Assembly (NCBI GenBank): GCA_016630905.1
Contig: WBMQ01000008.1
Coordinates: 1,572,422-1,636,421, forward strand
Length of the DNA stretch: 64,000 nucleotides
Reading direction: 5' to 3'
Origin: Capillidium heterosporum
Taxonomy: Eukaryota; Entomophthoromycota; Entomophthoromycetes; Entomophthorales; Capillidiaceae
Made by a program: the position numbers and the translations under genes. Under the pieces are notes generated by a model that was not told where the DNA came from, ran no database searches, and saw only the letters and a program-made list of their open reading frames with translations. Below, one piece after another: positions 37,179 through 48,959 of this stretch; positions within the stretch are counted from its first letter, which is position 1, and each line of letters begins with the position of its first letter.

Positions 37179-38471
37179 TATTAGAAAATATTTATAAAAA
37201 ATACTTATTAGCTAAAAGATAATAGTAGCTAAAACTTTATAAAAACTAAAAATATTTATTATAAAGTTATATAAAAAGTATAAAGAATATTTTTAAATTA
37301 GCTATAATTTTATTTCATAAACTAAATTCAAGTTTAAAAATACCTTTATAATAGGAATTAAGTAAACAATTCTATAGTTACTATATTCCTTATACTTTTT
37401 AAAAATTACAATTATTTTAAAAAAACTAAATTAGCTATAATACTAAAATTTAAATAAATATTAATTATTAGTATTTAAAATATTTACTACTAAAGATAAG
37501 TTACTTATATAAGGCCTATAGTAAACTTAGTAGTAGGTCAAATAATTATTAAATTAATACATTAAACATTTACTATTAGCATAGTATAAATTTTCTGAAT
37601 AGTATAATTGAAAACTAATAATTTATATTTTTCTAAAACTAAAAGTTATATTAATCTAACCTAAACTAATCTAAATCTAAAAACTCAAGCTAAATAATAA
37701 ATTTAGCTATATTTTTTAGTCTTATAGCTATAATTAAAGTAGTTTTATCTACTTATTACTTTTAGATCCAACTCTAAATATAATATTTTTTTTATATAAC
37801 CTTTATATTAACTTTTTTAGCTTTTATAAAATACTAACTACTATTATTATCTAGTTAACTTTTGCTAATAAGCATTCTTGGCAGACATTTTTTAATAAAG
37901 AAAAAGCTTATACTTGTAACTTAATTTAAAAATAATAAAGAAATAAAGATATTTTAAAAATAACTAGTAAACTAAAAAGCATAATTAGATTTATTAGTTA
38001 AAGAAGATTTTAGAATTTAGTTTAGTTTTATAATTCAGGCTAGATTAAAGCAACTTTTTACTATAAAGAAATGCTAATTGTCAGTTTTACATTATACTAT
38101 GCAAAAAGTCTATACTATGCTAATAGTAGAAGAAATATTAAATAATTCAATATGTTTATTTAATAATTACTTAATTTATTACTAAGTTTGCTATAAGCTT
38201 TATATAGGTAACTTATTTTTAGTAGTTAGTACTTTAAATACTAATAATTGTTATTTTTTTAAATTTATTAGTACTATTATTTCTATTACTTTTTTAGGCA
38301 ATTATTACTAATTTAAGAAAATTTAAATTAATTTAAAAACAGTTAATATTAAATAAAATGTTTAATTTATGCTAAAGAAAAAGAACTTTTAGTATTGCTA
38401 GAATTAATACTAAATTAGTAATTTATAAGTCCAAAATATAAAACTACAACTAATTAAAAAGACTTTTTATA
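37179..38471 (-). mobile_element. A-family LTR split by A2, abutting foldback 2
   Basis: Starts TATTAGAAAATA and ends CTTTTTATA at 38,471; flanks are ttatt and ctatt. An A2 copy occupies 37,279-37,897. Heavily mutated. Its right target duplication and last bases reappear inverted on the other side of foldback 2. Confidence 0.65.
37279..37897 (+). mobile_element. A2 solo LTR nested in A
   Basis: Starts TATAAAGAATATTT and ends CATTTTTTAATA, 619 bp. Flanks aaaag and aagaa are both explainable as mutated copies of AGGAG, the sequence found at this position in clean A copies. Confidence 0.6.
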
Positions 38472-40202
38472 CTATTAAATAGAGGAATTTATTAGTATAG
38501 TTTATATAAATAGTTAATAATTCTCTGATCTGCTATGTAGCTAATAAGTAATTGCAGATTATTCAATTTATTATGTAGCTATCAAGTAGTTTTATAATAA
38601 AGTAATTTATACAAATTAGCAGTGTTATTTTGAATTTATTGGTTAATCTATTTAAATAGTTATTATGCATTAAGCTAGTAATTAAATAAGCTCTTCCTAT
38701 CAATTCAATTATAAACTTTGTATTATTCTATAAACCATACATTAGTTTATATACAAAATAACTAGTATACTATTGTACAGTTTCTTTATAACCAAGCTAT
38801 ACAGTCCAATATTAAGCTACCATACTAACTGCACAACTACTTTGAAAATACATAATTATTAAATACCTTATTATGTAGCTATACTAATTGTTCATTTTAT
38901 AAAGCTGTAGGGTACTTAAAAATAAAGTATCTAGTATCCGAAATAGCAAAATATGATTGACGAATTAAAACCTATAAAGGCTGAAATCAAATATAAAGCT
39001 TCATTATTAAAATGGAATATGAAAGTATTATAAAACGTATACAAGTTTAGAAATGGTCTACTTAAGAAACCTACATTGTTCCATATCATATATCTAAATA
39101 AAACAAAGTGATAAAGATAATCTTTTATTAACATAGGTGCATTCAATTATATAAACCCTTATTGGAGTACAAAACCTACCGTTTTCAAAATCTCAAGCAA
39201 TAGTTCTGCATCAGAATTGAAAGGTGGAAAGAGAACCAACAAGAAAGGATTGTACAGTGGATACATCGAGAGCCGAAGGGGACACCGGGGGAGATGCAGA
39301 TAGCGACCATTGTGAAGACCAGCAGTAAGGGGAGCGTCGAGAGACGGTACTGGACTACACCTGAGCATCATCAACCCATGGAAAAGCGATCGAAAGCAGA
39401 AGTGAAGGCAAGCCAAATGAGATATTTGCAGGCCAGGAGAACTGCTACCTAGTTGAAGTCATGATTATCTTTATTGTGGGACGGGTTAAAGCTGATTTTG
39501 GTTTAAAGTTTGAAAATGAAATCTGAGCTGCTTATATACCTACTTCCAGTCCAACTATATCATTTGCTGTTTTGGGAAACTAATATCAAGATCAAACCAA
39601 TTTTCCAGCTTTAGGAAATGGAACATAGCCAATTGCTTTCCAATACCAAAAAGGGGTGACCTTATCAAATATCAATTCTTTACTCCAAGATGGGTTTAAG
39701 CCCTTAGAAACTGGCTTCGTCAGGATAGACAACCCTATTGGGTTATTTATTGAAGAACATTATCCATTTTAGCTAGTAATTAGTATAGATTTCGAATAAA
39801 GCATCAGTTTAGGTTACTATTCGAGAACAAGCTATTACAAAGCATCTCAAAAGGTATAATGTTCTTCAATAAATAACCCAACAGGATTGTCTATCCTGAC
39901 GAAGCCAGTTTCTAAGGGCTTAAACCCATCATGAAGTAAAGAATTGATATTTGATAAGGTCACCCCTTTTTGGTATTGGAAAGCAATTGGCTATGTTCCA
40001 TTTCCTAAAGCTGGAAAATTGGTTTGATCTTGATATTAGTTTCCCAAAACAGCAAATGATATAGTTGGACTGGAAGTAGGTATATAAGCAGCTCAGATTT
40101 CATTTTTAAACTTTAAACCAAAATCAGCTTTAACCCGTCCCACAATAAAGATAATCATGACTTCAACTAGGTAGCAGTTCTCCTGGCCTGCAAATATCTC
40201 AT

Positions 40203-40460
40203 TTGGCTTGCCTTCACTTCTGCTTTCGATCGCTTTTCCATGGGTTGATGATGCTCAGGTGTAGTCCAGTACCGTCTCTCGACGCTCCCCTTACTGCTGG
40301 TCTTCACAATGGTCGCTATCTGCATCTCCCCCGGTGTCCCCTTCGGCTCTCGATGTATCCACTGTACAATCCTTTCTTGTTGGTTCTCCTTCCACCTTTC
40401 AATTCTGATGCAGAACTATTGCTTGAGATTTTGAAAACGGTAGGTTTTGTACTCCAATAA
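40203..40460 (+). CDS. Conserved 85-codon open frame in foldback arms (doubtful gene)
   Basis: I do not recognise this protein. It begins MACLHFCFRSL, is rich in Leu, Pro and Arg, and ends LKTVGFVLQ. The same frame is open in reverse at 39,159-39,416 and 18,356-18,613, and in the fourth arm from 19,690 (71 codons; an A/G change removes part of the upstream match). Conservation of the frame is expected simply because the four arms are almost identical DNA, so it is weak evidence for coding. The opposite strand also has an open stretch rich in Lys and Arg (around MEKRSKAEVKASQ). It could be a fragment of a captured host gene. Confidence 0.15.
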   Translation: MACLHFCFRSLFHGLMMLRCSPVPSLDAPLTAGLHNGRYLHLPRCPLRLSMYPLYNPFLLVLLPPFNSDAELLLEILKTVGFVLQ

Positions 40461-40472
40461 GGGTTTATATAA

Positions 40473-40688
40473 TTGAATGCACCTATGTTAATAAAAGATT
40501 ATCTTTATCACTTTGTTTTATTTAGATATATGATATGGAACAATGTAGGTTTCTTAAGTAGACCATTTCTAAACTTGTATACGTTTTATAATACTTTCAT
40601 ATTCCATTTTAATAATGAAGCTTTATATTTGATTTCAGCCTTTATAGGTTTTAATTCGTCAATCATATTTTGCTATTTCGGATACTAG
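40473..40688 (+). CDS. Conserved 71-76-codon hydrophobic open frame in foldback arms (doubtful gene)
   Basis: Follows the 85-codon frame by 12 bp in each arm. Begins MNAPMLIKDYLYHF and is rich in Phe, Tyr, Ile and Asn, as AT-rich DNA tends to produce. It is present at 38,931-39,146 (reverse), 18,113-18,343 (reverse, 76 codons) and 19,918-20,148 (76 codons); the arm ends differ by one base that moves the stop. No family recognised and probably not translated. Confidence 0.12.
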   Translation: MNAPMLIKDYLYHFVLFRYMIWNNVGFLSRPFLNLYTFYNTFIFHFNNEALYLISAFIGFNSSIIFCYFGY

Positions 40689-40985
40689 ATACTTTATTTT
40701 TAAGTACCCTACAGCTTTATAAAATGAACAATTAGTATAGCTACATAATAAGGTATTTAATAATTATGTATTTTCAAAGTAGTTGTGCAGTTAGTATGGT
40801 AGCTTAATATTGGACTGTATAATAGATTGAAAAGTCTAGTAATTACTATAGTAGCTGCATAATTACTATAATTACTAGATAACTATCTAATTAATATAAT
40901 CTTTAGCTAATACTTTACAGATGTTATATATTTTAATTTCTAACTATTTATATAAACTATACTACTAAATTCCTCTATTTAATAG

Positions 40986-41210
40986 TATAAAAAGTCTTTT
41001 TAATTAGTTATAGTTTTACTTAATAATTAAAATTCAGTTTTACATTTTGAACTTATAAATTATCAATTTTAGCAATACTAAAAGTTTTTTTCTTTAGTAT
41101 AAATTAAACATTTTATTTAATATTAACTATTTTTAAATTAATTTAGTATTTTTTAAATTATTAATAATTATTTAAAAAAATAATTATTAGTATTTAAAGT
41201 ACTAATTACT
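40986..41210 (+). mobile_element. A-family LTR 5' fragment, mirror of 38,471 side
   Basis: Begins TATAAAAAGTC directly after aatag, the complement of the ctatt duplication at 38,472, and follows A for 225 bp until a second A copy begins. It extends the foldback symmetry into the LTR. Confidence 0.6.
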
Positions 41211-41909
41211 TATAAGGAAATCCTTCTAATTAGCTGTAATTTTACTTAACTAAAATTTAGTTTTATATTCTAAATGTATAAATTACCAGTTTGGCATCAA
41301 TTTTAGCAATGCTAAAAGTTCTTTTCTCTTTAGCATGAATTAAGTGTTTTATTTAGCATTGACAGTCTTTAAATTAATCTTGTCATTTTTTGGATTAGTA
41401 ACAAATACCTAGAAAACAAGAAGAATAATATTACTGATATATTAGGGAAAATGTCAATTACTAGTACTCAAAGTACTAACTACTAAGAATAAGTCACTTA
41501 TATAAGACCTATAGTAAACTTAATAATAGGCTAAGTTATATTTAAATAAATGTATTAAATCATTTAATATTTCTTCTACTATTAGTATAGTATAGACTCC
41601 TTATATAGTATAATATAGAACTAATAATTAGCATCTTTCTATAGTAGAAAATTGTACTGATCTGAATCAAATTGATCTGAACTAAATCTTAAAACTCTTC
41701 TGAACTAATGAACTCAACTGTGCTTCTTAGTCTAATAGCTACTTTTAAAGTATTCCTATCTGCCTACTGTTTCTAGATTAGGCTACAAGTACAAGCCTTC
41801 TTTTTATATAGCCTTATAGTTAATATTTTTAGCTTTTATAGAGTTTTAGCTACTGTTGCTTCTTAGTTAATCCTAGCTAGTAAATGTTTCTTATAGATAT
41901 TTTTTAATA
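41211..41909 (+). mobile_element. A-family solo LTR
   Basis: Starts TATAAGGAAATCC and ends ATTTTTTAATA, 699 bp, moderately mutated. Flanking pentamers (ttact and tttat) do not match convincingly. Confidence 0.65.
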
Positions 41910-41930
41910 TTTATAATTAATGTTAACTTA

Positions 41931-42512
41931 GCTTTTTAGAAAAGTTGTATATTAGACATCAGATTATTTTTTATAATAGATTATCTTTTATAAACAATTT
42001 ACTTTAAACCATTTGTATTACACTAATTAACCTTCAATTTATCTAACTCTATTTAAAATTAACTATTCTTTTAAAGTACAAATAATTAGGTCCTAATTTA
42101 ATGATGGAATACTATAATGAAAATGCACATCTACTCCTTATAGGAGAAGAATCTACTTACAGAATACTAAATTAGGACTATCTTTCAAATCATAATATAT
42201 ATATCAAAGATGGAAGATAAGAAGAAGAAGGATTCTTTTAGAAGGAGTAAGAAGATTTTTGGAGGATTAAAGGGATTTTCATAAAAATTAGTCTAAATAA
42301 ACAAATATATTATTAGCTAATAGTTTTACAAAGATAGAGAGTTTTAAAGATTTTTATTGGCTATAGAAGGTTTGATATATCTAAATTAGCTAGCCTACAA
42401 TATAATATATATATCATATCCTATACTAAAGAACTTACCAAGTTTGGCCAAACCTACTTAACTAGAAGTCCAAGCTAGTAGTCAAATACTTAGCAAGAAT
42501 AACTAGCTAATA
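41931..42512 (+). mobile_element. D-family solo LTR
   Basis: Starts TGTTAACTTAGC and ends CTAGCTAATA, 582 bp. Flanks attaa and atcaa differ by one C/T change. It is more mutated than the C copy immediately to its right. Confidence 0.75.
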
Positions 42513-42517
42513 ATCAA

Positions 42518-43175
42518 TATCAACTTAGCTCTTCAGCTGAGTTGTAGAGTAATTATCAATTTATATTATTTTTCATAGTTAGCTTACATTTTATACTACA
42601 TTCCAACAATGTGCTTCAGGTTATAAACTTTATCTTTCACTGAAGACTCACTTTAATCACTAGGTAACCAGTTCTACCATACTAATCAGCTGTACAAATC
42701 ATTGGATCTGAACTTCAAGGGTGAACTACTACAACCAGAACACATGTCTACCCCCTTGCAGAAGAAATATCCACTTACATATTGGTAAGTTATGACTATC
42801 CCCAAAGCTATGATATATATATCAGTACCTTTCAGACAGGAAAAAAGAGGAAGTTTTTCAAAAGATTAAGGAATTAGAGAATACAGAGGATTTTGGTATT
42901 TCATGGTTTGAGGTCTTTAAGGTTCTAAGATTGTATATTGAGTTAGATTAGTTTTATTAAATGTCAAAAGGTTTTTAGCCAGTGGTTTTTCAGGGATTGA
43001 GAATTTTTAGTACTTTTATTGGTTGTAGAGGAATCAACCATATCTATATTAGTCAGCCCACAATATGATACATATATCATGTTCCATGCTGAAGGACTCA
43101 CCAAGTTCAGCTAAACCCAATTAACTGGAAGTCCTAGTTAATGGTCAGACACTTAGCAAGGGCAACCAGCCAACA
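42518..43175 (+). mobile_element. C-family solo LTR at the edge of a D LTR
   Basis: Starts TATCAACTTAGCTCTTCAGC and ends ACCAGCCAACA, 658 bp, with atcaa on both sides. Its left duplication (42,513-42,517) is also the right duplication of the preceding D copy. Confidence 0.8.
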
Positions 43176-43193
43176 ATCAATATTCTTAATCTT

Positions 43194-44799
43194 TGTTAAT
43201 TTAGCTCTTAGGCTAAGTTAGGTATTAAATATTAGAATATTTATTTTTTATAAGAAACCTATAATTTGGCTACTATTAAACAGAGTATTTTAGAGTGATA
43301 CAGGTATATATTCATCTTTGCACTTTAAAATACTATTTATTAGTATATATTCTAACTAATAGTAAAGTTACTTAAATTACCTAAAACTGATTTTCTATTA
43401 AAAAGGTAAGTTTGGGATTTTGGACTTAATGCTAAATTTTCTAATAGTCAACTTGCAGAGAAAGTGAATCTAAAATGTAGAGGCAGACAGCAGTAATTAG
43501 GATAGTGATTCTCCAGTTTATTAAGAAAAGAGTTTACTAATAAGCCTTTAAATTATACCTTGTTTTAGATCTATTATATAAGAAGGATAAAGGAAGAAAA
43601 AAGGAAAAGGAACAGACAGAGAGAGAAAAGAGAGAGAGAAAGAATAAGAAAAGGAAAAAAATAGGAAATAGACTACTAGACAAGAAGAAACAGATAGAAG
43701 AACAAAAAGAATAGTGAAAGAACAAGAGGAAAAGAAAAAGAGTTTTTGGATTGCTTTCATCAATAAAGGAAAAGAGAGTTTCTGAGTCAGTTTATCAGAA
43801 TTGTTTAAGACCTTTCTTTTGAGTTCACCCTAATCATAGATTAAGTTTAGGTTAGATTGATTATAACATTTTAAGGGTTCCTAACTAGAGGTGTTGTGTA
43901 AGGAAATTCTTCTAATCAGCTGTAGTTTCACTTAACTAGAATTCAGTTTTACATTCCGGACGCATAGATTACCAGTTCGGCATCGATTTTAGCAATGCTA
44001 GAAGTTCTTTTCTCTTTAGCATGAATTAAGCGTTTTATTTAGCATTGATGGTCTTTAAATCAATCTTGTCATTTCTGGGGTTAATGACGAATGCCCAGAA
44101 AACAAGAGGAATAGTGTTACTGAGGGATTAGGGAAAATGTCAATTACTAGTATCCTAAGTACCAATTACTAAAGACAAGTCACCTATATAAGGTCCATGG
44201 TGAACTTAGTAGTAGGTTAAGTTATTATTAAATAAACGTATTGAATCATTTGATATTTCTTCTGCTATTAGCATAGTATAGACTCCCTGCATAGTATAAT
44301 GTAGAACTGATAATCGGCATCCCTCGACAGTAGAGAGTTGCGCTGATCTGAACCAAATGATAGAACTGAACTGAATTGATCTGAACTAGATCCTAGAACC
44401 CTCCTGAACCAATGAACCCGACTATGCTCCTTAGCCTGATGGCTACTCTTGGAGTATTCCTATCCGCCCACTGTCTCTGGATTAGGCTCCAAGCATGAGC
44501 CTCCTCCTTATATAACCTTATGGTCAACGTTCTTAGCCTTTATGGAGTCCTGGCTACCGTTGCTTCCTGGCTAACCCCAGCTGGTGAACGTTCCTTGTGG
44601 ACGTTTCCCAACATGTTGCAAGAATAAAACTTTTATATTAGATTTAATTATAGAGTAGTTACTATATCTATATTAGTCAGTCTATAATATAACATATATA
44701 TCATGTCCTATGCTGAAGGACTTACCAAGTTTGGCCAAACCTACTTGACTAGAAGTCCAAGCCAGTAGTCAAACACTTAGTAAGAGCAATCAGCCAACA
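43194..44799 (+). mobile_element. B-family LTR split by a young A LTR
   Basis: Starts TGTTAATTTAGCTCTTAGG, is interrupted after GAGGTGTTG, resumes at 44,619 and ends ATCAGCCAACA. The purine-rich tract near 43,570-43,700 gives spurious low-complexity frames. Confidence 0.75.
43897..44613 (+). mobile_element. A-family solo LTR, nearly unmutated
   Basis: Starts TGTAAGGAAATTC and ends GTTTCCCAACA, 717 bp, with perfect tgttg duplications. It retains many CpA, CpG and CpC sites, so it arrived late or escaped mutation. Closely similar to the copy at 48,237. Confidence 0.85.
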
Positions 44800-44947
44800 A
44801 TAAATAAAAAGAAATAAATAGAAAAATAAAAAGAATAGTAAAAAAACAAAAGGAAAAAAAAGAGTTTTTGAATTACTTTTATTAATAAAGAAAAAGAGAG
44901 TTTCTAAGTTAGTTTATCAAAATTGTTTAAGACCTTTCTTTTAAGTT
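44800..44947 (+). mobile_element. B-family internal fragment
   Basis: Matches the purine-rich middle of B (around AAGAGAGTTTCT) without either end; truncated on the right by a long E copy. Confidence 0.5.
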
Positions 44948-45876
44948 TATATAAGGTTTAGGGAAATACTACTGGATCCAACTAATGATAGCATTATATT
45001 GCAAACTAATAATGTAGTAAGTGAGAAAAGCAAAACTAATACTTACTACTACATTAGTAATAAATAATTGGATTTTCTAAAAAGCAGGTTAAATTGCTAA
45101 GTAGAGGAGGTATACTATAAGGAATGCCTACATAATTATAGTCATATCCTAGTTTTAAGAGGAAATAAAAGAAATATACAAAGGCTTGGGTACAGACTAG
45201 AGCTAGACCAGAGAGGCTCTATCAGGTATAGGTTAGAAAGTAGCCAATACTACCATATTAGGATCAAAGGTAAAAGTAGGCTGATAGGTTAATGTTAGTT
45301 CAAAAAAGTTAATCATATTAGTAATATTAATTGCTTAAAGAAAGTAAGATCTAAAAGTAGCAAGGATTATTAATAGGTAATAAGAGGTAGAAAGAACAGA
45401 AGGATTAGACTATATAGAAATACTATACTGAAATAAAGAGATGAGTAAAGGGACAAAACTTTATTTAAAATTAAAAAACAAAATTAGGCTGTTGTAATAG
45501 CTATAGCTAGAAAGTAGGGTAAGTAATAGCTATTAGAAAATAGCAAGGTAGAGCATTGTCAAAATATAGGCTTTTAGTAGCATCTTAAAAGTTTAAATAC
45601 CCTTTTGGTATCTTGGTAATACTTGCTGAATATTTGAATTCTAATATTAAAATGCTATACTAGTAATAGCTAGGGTTTCTAACTTATAGCTAAAGCTAAA
45701 AATGTGGAAAAATAGTCAAGAATATCTAATAAGTAAAACAGATTTCTGATTGAAACTAGATATAAATAGAAAGTAGAAAATCGAAAATTGGTAAGAGAAA
45801 GAAAAAATGGTATGGTGTACAAAGAAAGTTGGTTGATAACCTTATACTAGAAATTGTAATAATCAAGGTTGTTATA
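44948..45876 (+). mobile_element. Long E-family LTR
   Basis: Starts TATAAGGTTTAGGG and ends AAGGTTGTTATA, 929 bp. It is related to the 1,026-bp copy at 46,766. Flanking pentamers do not match. Confidence 0.6.
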
Positions 45877-45881
45877 TAAAA

Positions 45882-46588
45882 CTGATTTTTTATTAAAAAG
45901 GTAAGTTTGGGATTTTAGACTTAATACTAGATTTTTAATAATTGACCTATAAAGAAAGTAAGTCTAAAATGTAAAGGCAGATAGCAATAATTAGGATAGT
46001 AACTTTTTAGTTTATTAAGAAAAGAATTCATTAACAAGCCTCCAAATTATGCCTTGTTTTGGATCTATTATATAAGAAGAACAAAACAAAAAAAAGAAAA
46101 AAAGGAGGAGGATAAAACAAAGAGAAAAACAGATAAAGAGAAGGAAAAAGAAAGAGAGAAAGAGAAAAGAATAGAAATAGAAAACAGACCATCAAACAAG
46201 AAGAAATAGATAGAAGAATAAAAAAATAGTAAAAGAATAAAAGGAAAAAAAAGAGTTTTTAGATTACTTTTATCAATAAAAGAAAAGAGAGTTTTTAAGC
46301 TGGTTTATTAGAATTGTTTAAAACTTTTCTTTTAAGTTTGCCTTAATTATAAATTAAGTTTGGATTAGGTTGGTTATAATGTTTTAAGGGTTTTTAGCTA
46401 GAAGTATTATAGAAATAAAGCTTTTATATTATATTTAATTATAAAGTAGTTGCTATATATATATTAGTCAGCTTATAATATAATATACATATTACATTTT
46501 ATACTGAAAAACTCACCAAGTTTGGCCAAACCTATTTAACTAAAAGCCTAAGTTAGTAGTTAAATACTTAGTAAGAATGATTAGCCAA
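45882..46588 (+). mobile_element. B-family LTR, 5'-truncated
   Basis: Follows B from the AAGGTAAGTTTGGGATTTT block to TTAGCCAATA. It lacks the 5' hairpin region. Confidence 0.6.
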
Positions 46589-46596
46589 TAACATAT

Positions 46597-48232
46597 TATA
46601 AATAGATTCTTTTAGTTTACTTTTAAAGTATAATAAATACTAATTATTTATCTAATAAAGTACTAGTTATTAATATTTCTATTATTTTATTATTTTTGCT
46701 TTCTGCCTTTATATAAATTCTTTTGATTTATATAACTTTTTAATAAGTAATTATTTTATAATAAATATAAGGTCCAGGAAGGTATTACTAAATTCAGTTA
46801 ATAATGGTATCATATTGAAAACTTATAACATAGTAGGTTAGGAAAACAGAATTAAGGCCTACTACTGTATTAGTAATAAAGGCTTGAATTCTCTAAAGAG
46901 CAGGCCAGACAGCCAGGTAAAGGAGGTACAACATAAAAAGTGTTTATACAATGGTAGTCAAGTTTCAGTTCTAGGAGGAAACTAAAGAAATAGATTGGAA
47001 CTGGAAAGTAGAGTAGTACTAAACTAAAGGAGGCTAGCTAAGTAGTAGTTATACAACCATTAGTACTATAGTATTAGGATCAAAAGTAAAGGTTGGTTGA
47101 TAAGTCAATATTGATTCAAAGAAGTAAACAGTATTAGTAATATTAATTACTTAAAGAAGATGAGATCTAAGGGTAGCAAGAATTATTAAAAGGTAGTAGA
47201 AGGCTGGAAGGATAAGAAGACTAGACTACATAGTATTACTATACTGAAAGTAAAAGTACAGGTAAAGAATAAGTTTATTTAGGGATAAAGAACAAGATTA
47301 GACTGCTAGAAACAGCTATAGCTAAGGATAAAGAATAAGTAACAGCTATTTAGAAAATAGCAAGGTAGAATGTTGTTAAAATGCTAGCTTTTGGTAGTTA
47401 CCAAAGGGTTTAAATATCTTTTTGGTATCTTGGATGTAGTAAAGTTAGCAGGGTTGGATTTCCTTATAGCAATCTACTACTCTATAAATTAATTGAATGT
47501 TTACCAAGTTTATCCAAAAGGTCAATAATTATCTTAACTACTACTAATATGTTTTCCATTATTAAAAGGTGTAGATTAGCTAGTATGCTACTAATTATTG
47601 AAGTTTCTAGGTTATAGTCAAGTTTAAGAAAATAATAAAGGTAATTAAAATAATTGGTATGTAAGGTAAATTTGTAACTTAGTTATAAATTAGGGAATAA
47701 AATTTTTTTTTTGAAAATTAGTAAAAATTAGTAAAAGAAAAGAAATCTAAAAAAAGAATAGGTCTATGACCTAATAATCAGGATTATTACAATAAACATT
47801 TTGATTTCTCTTTATATTATAATCATTATATATTATTAAAGCTGATTTTCTATAACTATTAAATTAGCTAAAAGTCAGACTAGAATATTGCAAACTTAGA
47901 GTAGCCTAAAGTTAATATACAAAATACTATTGGATTAAGAATAGCTTAGAATTTATAAAATAGCATTAAATTAAAATTGCTTAAAATTAGAATTAAAGTT
48001 AATTAAATAGAATTAAGTATTAAAGCCCAATAAATATTACTATTCTTCTTGGTTTCATTATAGCTATAGCCTTGTTTGTCTTTATAAACCAACTTTAGGT
48101 TTAAATTACTACTAAAGTCTTAGCTATTAAAGTAATAGTATTAAGCTTTTTTAATTTTATTAGTATAATTATTATTATATTAGCTTATCTTAAGCTTAGT
48201 CTAGCATTTTTAAAAAGACTTCTTTATAAGTA
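46597..48232 (+). repeat. Dispersed repeat G, copy 4, split by long E
   Basis: Pieces 46,597-46,765 and 47,797-48,232 match repeat G. The interruption is a complete long E copy with ataaa duplications. The right end borders a young A LTR. Confidence 0.45.
46766..47791 (+). mobile_element. Long E-family LTR with target duplication
   Basis: Starts TATAAGGTCCAGG and ends GGATTATTACA, 1,026 bp, with ataaa on both sides. It contains an oligo-T run at 47,703-47,712 and no coding content. Confidence 0.7.
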
Positions 48233-48236
48233 TAGT

Positions 48237-48959
48237 TGTAAGGAAATCCTTTTAATCAGCTGTAGCTTCACTTAATAACTAGAATTCAGTTTTACATTCC
48301 AGACACATAGATTACCAGTTTGGCATCGATCCTAGCAATGCTAGAAGTTCTTTTCTCTTTAGCATGAATTAAGCGTTTTATTTAGCATTGACTGTCTCTA
48401 AATCAGCCTTGGCATTTCTTGGATTAATGACGAATGCCCAGAAAACAAGAGGAATAGTGTTACTGATAGATTAGGGAAAATGTCAATTACTAGTATCCTA
48501 AGTACCAATTACTAAAGACAAGTCACCTATATAAGGTCCACATGTGAACTTAGTAGTAGGTTAAGTTATTATTAAATAAACGTATTGAATCATTTGATAT
48601 TTCTTCTGCTATTGGCATAGTGTAGACTCCCTGCATAGTATAACGTAGAACTGATAATCGGCATCCCTTGATAGTAGAGAGTTGCACTGATCTGAACCGA
48701 ACGATAGAACTGAACCTGAATTGATCTGAACTAAACCCTAGAACCCTCCTGAACCAATGAACCCGACTGTGCTCCTTAGCCTGATGGCTACTCTTGGAGT
48801 ATTCCTATCTGCCCACCGTCTCTGGATTAGGCTCCAAGCATGAGCCTCCTCCTTATATAACCTTATGGTCAACGTTCTTAGCCTTTATGAAGTCCTGGCT
48901 ACCGTTGCTTCCTGGCTAACCCCAGCTGGTGAACGTTCCTTATAGACGTTTCCCTAACA
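48237..48959 (+). mobile_element. A-family solo LTR, nearly unmutated
   Basis: Starts TGTAAGGAAATCC and ends TTTCCCTAACA, 723 bp, with perfect atagt duplications (48,232-48,236 and 48,960-48,964). It is the best reference copy for the family; no primer-binding site or coding region follows it. Confidence 0.85.

Larger units (their letters stand above)
38472..40985. repeat. Foldback element 2, large inverted repeat
   Basis: Main arms 38,798-39,763 and 39,856-40,822 are nearly perfect reverse copies around a 92-bp loop. Less perfect outer repeats (TATTAAATAGAGGAATTT at 38,474 and its complement near 40,967) extend the symmetry to both edges; the left outer part is longer by about 160 bp. The arms carry the same GC-normal core as foldback 1, with no visible RIP-like decay. 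An A-family end lies on each side in opposite orientation. Confidence 0.85.
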
